Positions 6,778 through 15,589 of a stretch of 41,372 nt of DNA are shown one piece after another. Below the pieces are notes generated by a model. That model saw only the letters and a list, made by a program, of their open reading frames with translations. It was not told where the DNA came from and made no database searches. Both the position numbers and the translations under genes were made by a program. The stretch comes from Gammaproteobacteria bacterium (lineage in GTDB: Bacteria > Pseudomonadota > Gammaproteobacteria > Eutrophobiales > Eutrophobiaceae), in NCBI GenBank assembly GCA_016193395.1, contig JACPSH010000039.1, forward strand, positions 1 through 41,372. Direction: 5' to 3'. The stretch's first letter is position 1; every line of letters starts with the position of its first letter.

Positions 6778-8523
6778 TCAAGTTGAAGAAACGACGTTGC
6801 GCCCAGGCAATACCGCGGCTGTTTCCTTGACCCATTCCTTGTCTTTCATGGCCACTGCATTGCCGTCCACAAGCCGGAAAACCCGATCCGCGGCCGCGCT
6901 GACCGCGGCGCGGTGCGATACGGCAATGATGGTCAGTTGACCCGCCAGGCCCTGCAGGCTCTCGCAAATCAACCTTTCGCTGTCCGGATCCAGCGCGCTG
7001 GTCGGTTCATCCAGAATCAAGAGTCGGGGCCGGTGCGCCAGCGCGCGGGCAATGGCGATACGCTGCCGCTGTCCACCGGACAGAAGACCGCCTCGCTCGC
7101 CGATCACCGTGTGAATGCCCTGGGGCAGGGTCGCGACGAAATCCCACCCCCCGGCATCCTTCAGCGCGCGTTCCGCGTCCGCAACCCCAAGGCCTGTCTC
7201 GCCCACGAGCACGTTGGCGAGGATGGTGTCGTGCAGGAGGATGGTTTCCTGGGATACATAACCGATCATCCGCCGCCACTGACGCAGGTTGATGTCATGC
7301 AGCGATACGCCGTCCACCAGGACCTGCCCGGACACGGGCTCGACGAGACCGCAAAGCAGATCGAGGAGCGTGCTTTTGCCGATCCCCGATGGACCGAAGA
7401 TCGCCGTAAAGGAGCCGGCCGGGAAGCGGAGCTGGAGGCCCTGGAACAATTCCTGGTTTCCGTACTGGAAAAACAGGTCGCGCAATTCTATTTCGCGGTG
7501 GAGATGCGGTTCGATCGAACCGGCGGCGCGTTCGGAGGCCGCGCGCGCCGCGCTGGCGGCATTGCGCAAGGCCCAGTAGGCGCTTTCCTGCGCGATCAGG
7601 TGCTGAAACTGCCGCTGCACTTTGTTGACGAGGCCGAGCACCCGGACCAGCAGGAACACGAGAATCATGACCTGCGGCAGCGACATCTGCCAGCGCACCA
7701 GCGCGATATACAGGCCGGTTGCCGCCAGCGCGGCGAGCATAGGTTCCTGGAGGGCGCGCAGGGCCTCCTTGCTCCACACCTCCTGTCTCATGGCCGTTTC
7801 AAGCTGCGAGTTTTGATCCCGAAGGATGGCGTCGGCGACGTTGTCGCGCGCCATGGCCTTGAGTGGCTTCACCGAACCGAGCACGTCGGTCAGATAGGCG
7901 AGGAGTGAGCGAAGCAGTCGCGTCTGGCCCGCTCCCGCGCGACGTGAAGCGCGCACGAGGCGGTGCAGCATCAGTGAAAAAATGGAGCCCACAATCAACG
8001 CCACGACGGTCGCCTGCCATGAGACGAGGAGTGCCACCACCGCGTAAATGACAACCTGGACGGCGAAGGCCAGGACGGATGCGCCGTATTGGAAGCCGGT
8101 GGCGGCCCGATAGGCTTCCGTGGCCACGGAATTCGCAAGCGAGCCGGCGGGCTGACGCAGGTAATATTCCCAGCGGCTGGCCAGCAGGGCGTCGATGAGT
8201 TCCAGTCGCAACGCCGTGGCGACGTGCGCGACGGTGTATCCGACCTGCCGGTTCGCCAGCAGCAGCAACAGGCTCTTCAGCGTCATTCCCGCGACAATGA
8301 TCAGCAGCATGACAGCGATAGTAGGTTCTATGCCGGCCGTGAGCAGGGCGTCGGTGATGAATTTTCCCGCGCCGGAACGAGTATCGCCGCCCACGGCGGT
8401 CGCGAGCAGGGGCAACAGCGTTGTCAGGCTGAGGCCCTCGGCCAGCCCGGCGACCAGCAGCGCCAGCAGCATGATGATGCTGCGGCGCGGGTAGGTCAGG
8501 ATGAACGCAAGGAGGGTGCGCAT
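6778..8523 (-). CDS. MsbA-like ABC exporter (fused membrane and ATPase domains)
   Basis: 581 aa half-transporter. Residues 1–310 hold about six membrane helices; the ATPase follows with Walker A GPSGIGKST (377–385), a glutamine-loop segment GYVSQETILL, signature LSGGQRQRIAIARAL, Walker B LLILDEPTSALD and a switch His in VSHRAAV. Exporters of this build flip lipids or drugs across the inner membrane. It overlaps the serine palmitoyltransferase gene by 28 bases and is the last gene of that operon, so a product of the ceramide pathway is the natural cargo. This is inferred from context; the sequence alone does not give the substrate. Ordinary msbA is usually next to lpxK, which is absent here. 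Confidence 0.85.
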   Translation of the reverse strand: MRTLLAFILTYPRRSIIMLLALLVAGLAEGLSLTTLLPLLATAVGGDTRSGAGKFITDALLTAGIEPTIAVMLLIIVAGMTLKSLLLLLANRQVGYTVAHVATALRLELIDALLASRWEYYLRQPAGSLANSVATEAYRAATGFQYGASVLAFAVQVVIYAVVALLVSWQATVVALIVGSIFSLMLHRLVRASRRAGAGQTRLLRSLLAYLTDVLGSVKPLKAMARDNVADAILRDQNSQLETAMRQEVWSKEALRALQEPMLAALAATGLYIALVRWQMSLPQVMILVFLLVRVLGLVNKVQRQFQHLIAQESAYWALRNAASAARAASERAAGSIEPHLHREIELRDLFFQYGNQELFQGLQLRFPAGSFTAIFGPSGIGKSTLLDLLCGLVEPVSGQVLVDGVSLHDINLRQWRRMIGYVSQETILLHDTILANVLVGETGLGVADAERALKDAGGWDFVATLPQGIHTVIGERGGLLSGGQRQRIAIARALAHRPRLLILDEPTSALDPDSERLICESLQGLAGQLTIIAVSHRAAVSAAADRVFRLVDGNAVAMKDKEWVKETAAVLPGRNVVSST

Positions 8524-9731
8524 GCGGAGTTGACGTCCCGGCCGGCTGCCAACACCGGGTCGCGCAGTTCAGCGAAGGCGCCGATCAGCGTTTCGATCTG
8601 CGCGGCCGAATGCGCGGCGCTGACGCTGCAGCGCACGAGCGACTTGTCCCCCGGCGCCGCCGGAGGGAAAACGAGATTGACGTATACGCCACGTTCGAAC
8701 AGGCCGCGCCAGAGCGTCAGGGCCTGTTCGCGGCTGTCCAGGATGGCGGCGACTACCGGGCTCGGCTCGGGGCCCAGCCTATAGCCGAGCCGTTTCAATC
8801 CACCATACATTTTGCGTGCGTGTTCCCAGAGGCGGACGCGCAGATCCTTCCCATTTCGCAGCAGCCTGAGCGCGGCGCGCGTCGAGGCGATCACGGACGG
8901 CGAGGGCGACGCCGTGAACACATAAGGGCGGCTGGCATAGCGGATCAGGTCCAGCTCGGGGCGATTGCTTGCGCAATATCCGCCGACACTGCCCAGGCTC
9001 TTGCTGAAGGTGCCCAGGATGAAGTCGACCTGCGAAAGCACGTCGGCTTCTTCAACCAGGCCACGCCCGTATTCCCCAAGCACGCCAAGCGAATGCGCTT
9101 CATCCACCAGGAGGCAACTGCCGCATTCGCGCGTCGCGGCGACGATTTCGGCGAGCGGCGCCCGGTCACCGAGCATGCTGTAGATACCCTCGACGATGAC
9201 CAGTGTCGACGCGGCCCGTTCGCCGAGGCGGGTCAGTCTCTTCCTGAGATCCGCGGCGTCATTGTGGCGGAAGCGCAGCACCTCCGCTCCACTGAGCTTG
9301 CAGCCGTCATAGATGCTGGCGTGGCTGTCCGCGTCGATCATCAGCACATCCCCGGGACGCGTCAGGCCGGAAATCATCCCGAGGTTTGCCTGATAGCCGG
9401 TCGTGAAGACGATGGCCGACCGGCATTCGTAGAATTCGGCGATCTCGCGTTCCAGCGCCCGATGGCCGGCAAAGCTGCCGTTGGCCATGCGCGAGCCGGT
9501 GGTTCCGGTGCCATCATGGTCAATCGCGGCATGCGCAGCTTCCAGGCATTCCGGCGCGAAAGTCAGTCCCAGGTAGTTATTGGTGCCCGCGAGCAGAACG
9601 CGACGTCCGGCGATCCGTGCCTCGGTCGGCGAATACAACTCGTCGATCGGCATGCCGAAGGGATCGGCGCCGGTCGCCAGCAGTGCGGTGCGATCCTCGC
9701 GCAGTTTCTCGAACTTGCCGAGCAGGGTCAT
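8496..9731 (-). CDS. spt: Alpha-oxoamine synthase, probable serine palmitoyltransferase
   Basis: 411 aa PLP enzyme. Recognisable marks: NNYLGLT, GTGTTGSR, DADSHASIYDG with the His that stacks on PLP (His137), VDEAHSLGVLGEYGRG with Asp210, and GTFSKSLGSVGGY with the PLP lysine Lys244. The family includes KBL, BioF, HemA and serine palmitoyltransferase. The choice of serine palmitoyltransferase rests on the neighbours: a free-standing ACP overlapping its start by four bases, a ketone reductase and an acyl-ACP synthetase, the same order as in the Caulobacter ceramide locus. It would condense serine with an acyl-ACP to 3-ketosphinganine. BioF is the main alternative, but no other biotin gene is nearby. 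Confidence 0.88.
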   Translation of the reverse strand: MTLLGKFEKLREDRTALLATGADPFGMPIDELYSPTEARIAGRRVLLAGTNNYLGLTFAPECLEAAHAAIDHDGTGTTGSRMANGSFAGHRALEREIAEFYECRSAIVFTTGYQANLGMISGLTRPGDVLMIDADSHASIYDGCKLSGAEVLRFRHNDAADLRKRLTRLGERAASTLVIVEGIYSMLGDRAPLAEIVAATRECGSCLLVDEAHSLGVLGEYGRGLVEEADVLSQVDFILGTFSKSLGSVGGYCASNRPELDLIRYASRPYVFTASPSPSVIASTRAALRLLRNGKDLRVRLWEHARKMYGGLKRLGYRLGPEPSPVVAAILDSREQALTLWRGLFERGVYVNLVFPPAAPGDKSLVRCSVSAAHSAAQIETLIGAFAELRDPVLAAGRDVNSACAPSLRSS

Positions 9732-10012
9732 GGCCGGCTTTCGGCGGGGGAAGTCAGGATCTGGTGGATCACCGTCGCCAGGTCGCGCACCGTGCGTACG
9801 TCCGCGAGCAGGTTCATCGGCACCGACACGTCGAACTCGTCTTCAATCTCCAGGATCACATCCAGGACCTTGACGGAATCCAGGCCAAGCTCGGTCACGA
9901 GTTCTACGTCTTCATCGATTGCCACGTCCGGGCCCGCGAACCGTTCAAGATGCCTGATCAGGCGGGTCAGGATATCGTCATAGGATCGGGCCACCTTCTT
10001 GCCTCGTGTCAT
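9728..10012 (-). CDS. Acyl carrier protein, dedicated to the ceramide pathway
   Basis: 94 aa, acidic, four-helix carrier. The phosphopantetheine site is Ser46 in ELGLDSVKVLDV; helix II/III region VILEIEDEFDVSVP is typical. About fifteen residues longer at the N-terminus than house-keeping AcpP. It overlaps the serine palmitoyltransferase start and the reductase stop by four bases each (ATGA), so all three are translationally coupled. It would carry the fatty acid loaded by the synthetase at 10927–12678 and hand it to the palmitoyltransferase. Confidence 0.9.
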   Translation of the reverse strand: MTRGKKVARSYDDILTRLIRHLERFAGPDVAIDEDVELVTELGLDSVKVLDVILEIEDEFDVSVPMNLLADVRTVRDLATVIHQILTSPAESRP

Positions 10013-10917
10013 CCGTCAAGCAGTTGTGCACTGTCGCGCAGGGCGTCGGCGAGCCGGATCCGTGGCGACCAGTCCAACGCCGTGCGGACGGGGCCATTGT
10101 CGCAGACCCAGTTCGCATGCGTAAGCTCACGTACTTTCCCCGGTGTCAACATGGGCAGGCGTCCCGTGACCCTGCCGTAAAGGAGATTGAGTCCCGCGGC
10201 ACAATATAACAGCGGGATCGGCAATGAAATGACGCGCATGCGGCGCCCCAGGCTGGCCTGTGCCACAGCCGTGATGGTTTTTCCGTCGTAGCCTCCAGGC
10301 ATGCCGTCGTCCAGTTCATAGGGGCCGGGACCGGGTCGGGACGCGGCAAGCCAGCAAAGCACGGCTGCGGCGAGATCATGGACGTGAAGGAGGCTGAAGC
10401 GCTGATGAGGGCGTCTGGGGAGCGGGAGAAATCCACGCCGCATGCAGTCGAGGAGCGGACGGATCTCGCGATCCCCCGGGCCGTAGACTGCCGTCGGACG
10501 GAAAACGGTCGCTTGAATGGCGCCGGCATGAGCGGACAACAGTTGTTCGGCCCGGTATTTGCTGTCCGCATACCAGGACAAGTGGGGCTCGCGCGCCACC
10601 AGGAGCCGCACCGGTGTCCGGCGGCGGCGGATCGCCGCGAGCAGATTTGCGGTCCCCCCGAGGTTGGTCGCGTTGAATTGGGCGGCACTCGCCCCACGCA
10701 CGAGACCGGCGCAGTGAATGATGGTGTCGCAATCGCCCGTCAGCTCGCTCAATGAACCGGAATCGGCGAGATGGCCGTGGATCCAGCGGATCCCGGGGTT
10801 TGGGTGACGAGGCACGCGGGTCAGTGCATTGACCGACCAACCGCGCCCCAAGAGGGCGGAGAGAATTACGCTACCGATGAAACCCGTGCCGCCGGTAACC
10901 GCCACCGGTGCGGGCAT
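10009..10917 (-). CDS. NAD(P)-dependent epimerase/dehydratase, probable ceramide-pathway ketone reductase
   Basis: 302 aa extended short-chain dehydrogenase. The Rossmann motif is GGTGFIG (9–15); DTIIHCAGLVRG matches the second strand; the catalytic pair is Tyr116 and Lys120 (WYADSKYRAEQL), then RPTAVYGPGDREI. The usual catalytic Ser/Thr segment reads LLVAREPHLSW, less typical. In Caulobacter an enzyme of this kind at the same place reduces the 3-keto group during ceramide synthesis; that role is inferred here from gene order (synthetase–reductase–ACP–palmitoyltransferase). Four-base overlap with the ACP gene; nine bases from the synthetase gene upstream. Confidence 0.85.
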   Translation of the reverse strand: MPAPVAVTGGTGFIGSVILSALLGRGWSVNALTRVPRHPNPGIRWIHGHLADSGSLSELTGDCDTIIHCAGLVRGASAAQFNATNLGGTANLLAAIRRRRTPVRLLVAREPHLSWYADSKYRAEQLLSAHAGAIQATVFRPTAVYGPGDREIRPLLDCMRRGFLPLPRRPHQRFSLLHVHDLAAAVLCWLAASRPGPGPYELDDGMPGGYDGKTITAVAQASLGRRMRVISLPIPLLYCAAGLNLLYGRVTGRLPMLTPGKVRELTHANWVCDNGPVRTALDWSPRIRLADALRDSAQLLDG

Positions 10918-10926
10918 TGGGAGAGT

Positions 10927-12678
10927 TCAGGCTTGCTCGGCGTCGGCGGCTTGCTGCTGATCCCAGCCGGATCGTTCCACGAACCCCTGGCGCGCGGCCG
11001 TGCGCGACAATTTTCCGGACGAAGTGCGCGGGAGCGTATGGGACGCCACGAGTTCCACCAGGCAGTGGATGCCGAAACCCTCGTAAATCAGGCGCTGCAG
11101 CCGCAGCACGAGCGACTGCCGCATGCCGGGTTCCGACAGGCGGCACTCCACGACCAGAACTACGCTCGGGTTGCCGTTGCCGTCGCGGACGGCAAAGGCC
11201 GAGGAGTCGCCCATGCGTACTTCCGGTTGCATTTCAGCAAGTTCCTCCAGGTCCTGAGCGCGGATATTGCGGCCGTTGACGATGATGACGTCCTGCCCAC
11301 GGCCGGTCAGATAAAGATCGCCTTCCATCATATAACCCAGATCGCCCGTATCGAGCCAGCCATCGTGTCCCAGCGCGCGACACGTGGCTTCCGGGTCATC
11401 GAGATATCCGTCCATCAGGCTGGGTCCACGCACCAGTACGCGCCCGAGCTTCAGATCCGGCAACGGTCGGCCTTCATCGTCGACAATGCGAACGGCATGA
11501 TGGGGCAGGGGCTGACCGCAGTTGACGAAGGCGTTGGCCTTTCTGCTGTGCGCCGGGATGGGCACCACCGCGCTGCGTTCTGAAAACGCGCGTAAATTGA
11601 CATGCATTACGTCAAGCCCGCGGCCGAGAGGCGGGAAGCTGACGGCGAGGGAAGCTTCCGCCAGGCCATAGCACGGCAGAAACGCTTTCGGGTCAAAACC
11701 GGTGCACGCGAGTTTCTCCGCAAAATTTTCCAGGATATCCGCGCGAATCATTTCCGCTCCGACGCCCGCCGCGCGCCAGCTCTGAAGATCCAGTTCGGCA
11801 AGGTCCGCGCCACGCACGCGGCGCGCGCACAACTCAAAACCGAATGGCGGGCTGAATGCAATCGAGCAGCGGTTCCTGCTGATGAGGCGGAGCCATTGCA
11901 CCGGGCGGATCGCGAAATCGCGCGTGCGCAGATAGTCGACCGAGAGCTGGGAAACAATCGGGCCGAGCACGAAGCCGACCAGGCCCATGTCGTGGTAGAA
12001 GGGCAGCCAGGACGCGCACCGATCGCCCGGGCGCACGCACAACCCGCTGCGGACGATACCCTGCAGGTTGCTCATCACAGCGCGCTCGGATATGACAACC
12101 CCGCGTGGCGACCGCGTGCTGCCCGAGGTGAATTGCAAGTAGGCGGGTTCGTCCGGGCCGGCGGTCGGCAGAACCCGGTCTGAAGCCGGCAGGGCTTCCA
12201 GTTCCACGGGGGTTCCCACCCAGATCAGCCTCTCCAGATCCCTGGCAGCCTCGGCCAGGAAGGTGTGGAATTCAGGCGGGGCGATTGCGACCCTCGCGTG
12301 GCCACTCTCGAGCAGTCCGTGCAGCTGCTGAACGTAGATGTCGTGGCTGCCCAGATTGACCGGAACCGGCATTGCGAATGGAATCAATCCGGCGTAGCGG
12401 CAAGCGAAGAACAGGATGATAAACTCGGGATCCGTTCCCGCGACGAGCGCGACGCAATCGCCGCGCTTCACTCCAAGCTGCAGCAACTGCTGCGCCATCG
12501 AACGCGCGCGTCTCCGAAGTTCGCTGTAGGGCAGTGCAGTCCGCAGCTGTCCCCTGGCGTCGTAGAAGTTACAACCGGTTACGCCCTGCGCGGCATATTC
12601 CAGTGCCTCGGTGAGCGTTTGAAAATCCGCGAGTCTTTGTGGCTGGCTGTTGTCGGTCCGAGTTGTTTGCTGATCCAC
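10927..12678 (-). CDS. Fatty acyl-AMP ligase / acyl-ACP synthetase
   Basis: 583 aa adenylate-forming enzyme. AMP-binding P-loop LQFTSGSTRSPRGVV (181–195), CYGLAEASLAVSFPP, then DGWLDTGDLGYM and GRGQDVIIVNGRNI, the hinge to the C-terminal lid. The NGRNI ending and the insertion style fit fatty acyl-AMP ligases, which pass acyl-AMP to a carrier protein instead of CoA. It is the first gene of a four-gene overlapping run with the reductase, ACP and palmitoyltransferase, plus the ABC exporter, and would charge that ACP. The promoter should lie in 12679–12747; I see no convincing hexamers. A terminator-like hairpin for the upstream gene lies at 12748. Confidence 0.9.
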   Translation of the reverse strand: MDQQTTRTDNSQPQRLADFQTLTEALEYAAQGVTGCNFYDARGQLRTALPYSELRRRARSMAQQLLQLGVKRGDCVALVAGTDPEFIILFFACRYAGLIPFAMPVPVNLGSHDIYVQQLHGLLESGHARVAIAPPEFHTFLAEAARDLERLIWVGTPVELEALPASDRVLPTAGPDEPAYLQFTSGSTRSPRGVVISERAVMSNLQGIVRSGLCVRPGDRCASWLPFYHDMGLVGFVLGPIVSQLSVDYLRTRDFAIRPVQWLRLISRNRCSIAFSPPFGFELCARRVRGADLAELDLQSWRAAGVGAEMIRADILENFAEKLACTGFDPKAFLPCYGLAEASLAVSFPPLGRGLDVMHVNLRAFSERSAVVPIPAHSRKANAFVNCGQPLPHHAVRIVDDEGRPLPDLKLGRVLVRGPSLMDGYLDDPEATCRALGHDGWLDTGDLGYMMEGDLYLTGRGQDVIIVNGRNIRAQDLEELAEMQPEVRMGDSSAFAVRDGNGNPSVVLVVECRLSEPGMRQSLVLRLQRLIYEGFGIHCLVELVASHTLPRTSSGKLSRTAARQGFVERSGWDQQQAADAEQA

Positions 12679-12747
12679 CGGTCATTCTCTCCAGGCTGTT
12701 TCCCCAAAGTCCCGCACATGATTCGGGACCCCGATTGGCGGCAATTC

Positions 12748-12777
12748 AAAAAAGCGCCCGGTCCGGGCACGGGCTTT
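12748..12777 (-). terminator. Probable rho-independent terminator (minus strand)
   Basis: Read on the minus strand the sequence is AAAGCCCG…CGGGCGCTTTTTTG, a GC-rich hairpin followed by six T. It would end the transcript of the HIT gene just before the acyl-ACP synthetase operon begins. Confidence 0.6.
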
Positions 12778-12952
12778 CTTTAAAAACCCATGCGGCACGG
12801 CCGGAACCGAAGCCGGGCTGCCATACGGAAGAGTCCCCGTTTTGCGAGGCCCCCTGATACTCCCCCATGTGCCCGGTCTTGAAACCGCGATAAATGCTAC
12901 ACGAGGCGAGGCGCGCATGCATCTAATTCCTATGCATTTCTGCCCTGTTGAG

Positions 12953-13414
12953 TCATGGCCAGGAAGAGCGGATCCGGCCCAGAATTCCCCCGAATATCGG
13001 ATCATCCGATTCATTGTGACTCTTCAGGTCCGGCGGCCCGGGCCAGCCTGCGTCCACAAATTCGCGGCCACCAAAGGTTCTTGTTCCACTGTAGCGCGGC
13101 ACGACGTGGAAGTGGACATCCGGGTCGACCATCATCAACATCAGATAATTGATTTTGTCATAGCCGAATGCCCGTGACAGCGCGGTTTCCACGTCCAGGA
13201 TGACCTGGCGCAACTCGGTAAAACTGGCGCCGCTGAGTTGCGAAAATGCCGTTGCCCGATCATGAGCCGCGAGGACCAGTGAGCCCAGGGTCACTTGGGG
13301 CCTGCGGAGCAACACGCTCCAGCGAGGGTACTCCCGGATACACGTCTCCGGAGCCCCGAATTTACGCATGGTTGCATTGATCGTTTGCCCTTCTGGGCGA
13401 GGATTCGATGGCAT
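12953..13414 (-). CDS. HIT-family nucleotide hydrolase/transferase
   Basis: 153 aa from the ATG at 13414 (a GTG 12 codons earlier is possible but AT-rich and unlike protein sequence). The histidine-triad strand is MMVDPDVHFHVVPRYSGTR, with the H-x-H-x-x motif (HFHVVP), and LGSLVLAAHDRATAFSQLSG fits the preceding part of the fold. HIT proteins cleave or transfer nucleoside phosphates. It sits between the ceramide synthetase operon and the GNAT gene; a tie to CDP- or AMP-linked intermediates is possible but only guessed. Transcribed leftward, ending before the terminator at 12748. Confidence 0.8.
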   Translation of the reverse strand: MPSNPRPEGQTINATMRKFGAPETCIREYPRWSVLLRRPQVTLGSLVLAAHDRATAFSQLSGASFTELRQVILDVETALSRAFGYDKINYLMLMMVDPDVHFHVVPRYSGTRTFGGREFVDAGWPGPPDLKSHNESDDPIFGGILGRIRSSWP

Positions 13415-13551
13415 CTTCCTGATAATATAACAAAAATTTATGTCTTTCACACCCCTGTTACAGACTGTTTTTGACCTGGTTTATGACTTCATCCCCAGCC
13501 ACGTGCGGGTTCGCGGAATCGCTCGCCTGTCTATCCGCAGAAAATTAGAGC

Positions 13552-14745
13552 GTGCAAGCTGAAAATGGTTTGACATCCACCAGCGTCATGCCGAGTGGCC
13601 AGGGGCCGGGTTCAGTCCGTGTTCAACCCGTGTCCAGCCGGGCGGATTTGCGCCGATTCATCGATGTGCCCTGGCAGGTCTATGCCGGCGATCCTGCGTG
13701 GGTCCCTCCGTTGCGTCTGGAGCGGAGACTGCACCTTTCTGCCTTGAACCCGTTTCTCGCCCATGGCGCCTGGCAGGGGTGGGTGGCGACGCGCGACCAC
13801 CGTCCCGTGGGCCGCATCAGCGCCCAGATCGATGAACTTCACCGGCAGCGATACAGCGCCAATACGGGCCACTTTGGCATGCTGGAGGCCGGAGATGACC
13901 GTGACGTTTTCACTGTTTTGTTTGCGGCCGCAGAAGGCTGGTTGCGCGAGCGTGGAACCCGCCATGTAACGGGTCCATTCAATTTTTCCATCAATCAGGA
14001 GTGCGGGCTCCTCATCGGAGGTTTCGATACCCCGCCGTCGCTCCTCATGCCCCACGGTCGGCCCTGGTATGCCGCGCGTGTTGAAGAACAGGGATATGTC
14101 CCCGTGAAGGATCTCCTGGCGTACTGGGTACGCGTGGATTTCGAAGCACCGCGTGTCATGTCGGCCCTGCTGAAACGCTTTGCGCCGAGGTTACGGGTGC
14201 GGACGCTCTGCCGCCCGCATTTGCGCGACGAACTCCGGCTCCTGCGCGACATCTTCAATGATGCCTGGTCGGAGAACTGGGGATTTGTGCCTTTCACGGA
14301 AGCGGAGTTCGCGGAACTGGGGCAAAGCCTGCGTCTCTTTGTCGATGACCGACTGGTGCAGATTGCCGAGCTCGACGGCGTACCTGCGGCCTTTATCGTT
14401 GCGTTGCCCAATTTGAACGAGGTGCTGGCGGGGCTCGACGGCTCCCTGTTCCCCCTGGGATGGGCAAGGCTGTTGTGGCGGTTGAAGCGGCGTGAGATCC
14501 GTACCGGCCGGGTGGCCCTGATGGGCGTGCGGCGCTCTTTCCAGAACCGGCCGCTGGGCATGGCGCTGGCATTTCAGGTCATCGATGCCGTGCGCTGGGC
14601 ACTGCGCGAACTGGGCATCGGGGAGGTAGAAATGTCCTGGATCCTGGAAGAGAACAAAGGCATGCGCAATATCCTCGACTGCATCGGCAGCAAGCCTTAC
14701 AAGCGTTACAGGATTTATGAAAAGCAACTTCGCGATGGGGCATGA
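13552..14745 (+). CDS. GNAT-like acyltransferase, candidate bacterial ceramide synthase
   Basis: 397 aa. The N-terminal part (RRFIDVPWQVYAGDPAWVPPLRLE, NPFLAHGAWQGWVATRDHRPVGRISAQID) is the hallmark of a family often labelled uncharacterised N-acetyltransferase; the second half (NDAWSENWGFVPFTEAEF, ALMGVRRSF, EMSWILEENKGMRNI) shows the acyl-CoA-binding GNAT pattern. In Caulobacter a member of this family attaches the second fatty acid to the sphingoid base. The location among palmitoyltransferase, ACP, reductase and lipid kinase genes supports the same role here. Starts at GTG; an internal ATG at 13588 also fits. Overlaps the next gene by 29 bases. Confidence 0.78.
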   Translation: MQAENGLTSTSVMPSGQGPGSVRVQPVSSRADLRRFIDVPWQVYAGDPAWVPPLRLERRLHLSALNPFLAHGAWQGWVATRDHRPVGRISAQIDELHRQRYSANTGHFGMLEAGDDRDVFTVLFAAAEGWLRERGTRHVTGPFNFSINQECGLLIGGFDTPPSLLMPHGRPWYAARVEEQGYVPVKDLLAYWVRVDFEAPRVMSALLKRFAPRLRVRTLCRPHLRDELRLLRDIFNDAWSENWGFVPFTEAEFAELGQSLRLFVDDRLVQIAELDGVPAAFIVALPNLNEVLAGLDGSLFPLGWARLLWRLKRREIRTGRVALMGVRRSFQNRPLGMALAFQVIDAVRWALRELGIGEVEMSWILEENKGMRNILDCIGSKPYKRYRIYEKQLRDGA

Positions 14746-15589
14746 AATCGCGGAACGGCGTCTACGCTCCGCGCCCGAGGGTGCCGATCGCGCGTTCACC
14801 GCCGTCGTGCTGGCGGCGGATCGCACCGGCGCCGATCAAGTGGCTGCGAAGGCGGGCGTCCCCTGCAAGGCCTTCGCGCCGGTCGGCGGGGTCCCGATGG
14901 TCCTGCGCGTATTGGGCGCGCTGAGATCCGCCGGCACGGTTGGCCGGATCGTCCTTTGCGGGCCGCCCGCCCCGATTCTGGAGAAGCTGCCGGAACTTAA
15001 ACGCTCGATCGACGCGGGGGAGCTGACATGGTGTCCGAGTCTGGGATCTCCGAGCCAGAGCGCAGTTGCCGCGCTGGCGCAGCTCGGGCCGGACGAACCG
15101 GTCCTGCTTACCACCGCCGACCACGCGCTGTTGCGTCCCGACATCGTCGATTACTTCATCTCGCAGTCCCGGCTCCAGGCGGCCGATGCTACGGTCGCGC
15201 TCGTGAAACACTCAACCGTGGTGGAAAGATTCCCCGGCACGAGACGCACGGTCCTGCGGATGCAAGATGGACATTTCTGCACGTGCAACCTGTTTGCCTT
15301 GATGTCGCCGCGCGCCAGAATCGTCGTCGACCTGTGGCGGAGCGTGGAACAGAGGCGCAAGGTTCCCCGGCGCCTGATCGCGGGCCTGCTCGGGATCCCG
15401 GGCGTGGCCGCCTATCTGTTTGGGCGGCTCAGCCTGGATGGCGCGCTGAAACGGGTTTCCAGACGGATGGGTGCCCGACTGGCCGCCGTGCTGCTGCCGT
15501 TCGCGGAAGCGGGCGTGGACGTCGACACGCCTGCGGATCTGGAACTTGTGGAATCACTGTTCAGCGCGACGGGGCGTCAGGGTTCCTGA
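14717..15589 (+). CDS. MobA-like nucleotidyltransferase of the ceramide locus
   Basis: 290 aa. Nucleotidyltransferase fold: AVVLAADRTGADQVAAKAG near residue 29, a diverged form of the usual LAAGxGTRM loop; GGVPMVLRVLGALRSAG; LLTTADHALLRP with the metal-binding Asp; and VDVDTPADLELVE at the C-terminus. Such enzymes transfer a nucleoside monophosphate to phosphorylated sugars or alcohols. The loop divergence leaves its activity open. The start lies within the end of the GNAT gene (ATG 14717, or ATG 14735), so the two are co-translated. It converges on and overlaps by 13 bases a second nucleotidyltransferase on the other strand. Confidence 0.78.
   Translation: MKSNFAMGHEIAERRLRSAPEGADRAFTAVVLAADRTGADQVAAKAGVPCKAFAPVGGVPMVLRVLGALRSAGTVGRIVLCGPPAPILEKLPELKRSIDAGELTWCPSLGSPSQSAVAALAQLGPDEPVLLTTADHALLRPDIVDYFISQSRLQAADATVALVKHSTVVERFPGTRRTVLRMQDGHFCTCNLFALMSPRARIVVDLWRSVEQRRKVPRRLIAGLLGIPGVAAYLFGRLSLDGALKRVSRRMGARLAAVLLPFAEAGVDVDTPADLELVESLFSATGRQGS

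Noticed and set aside
8496-9731. BioF (8-amino-7-oxononanoate synthase)
   Set aside because: The fold is shared, but the coupled ACP, acyl-ACP synthetase and reductase fit serine palmitoyltransferase and no biotin genes are present.
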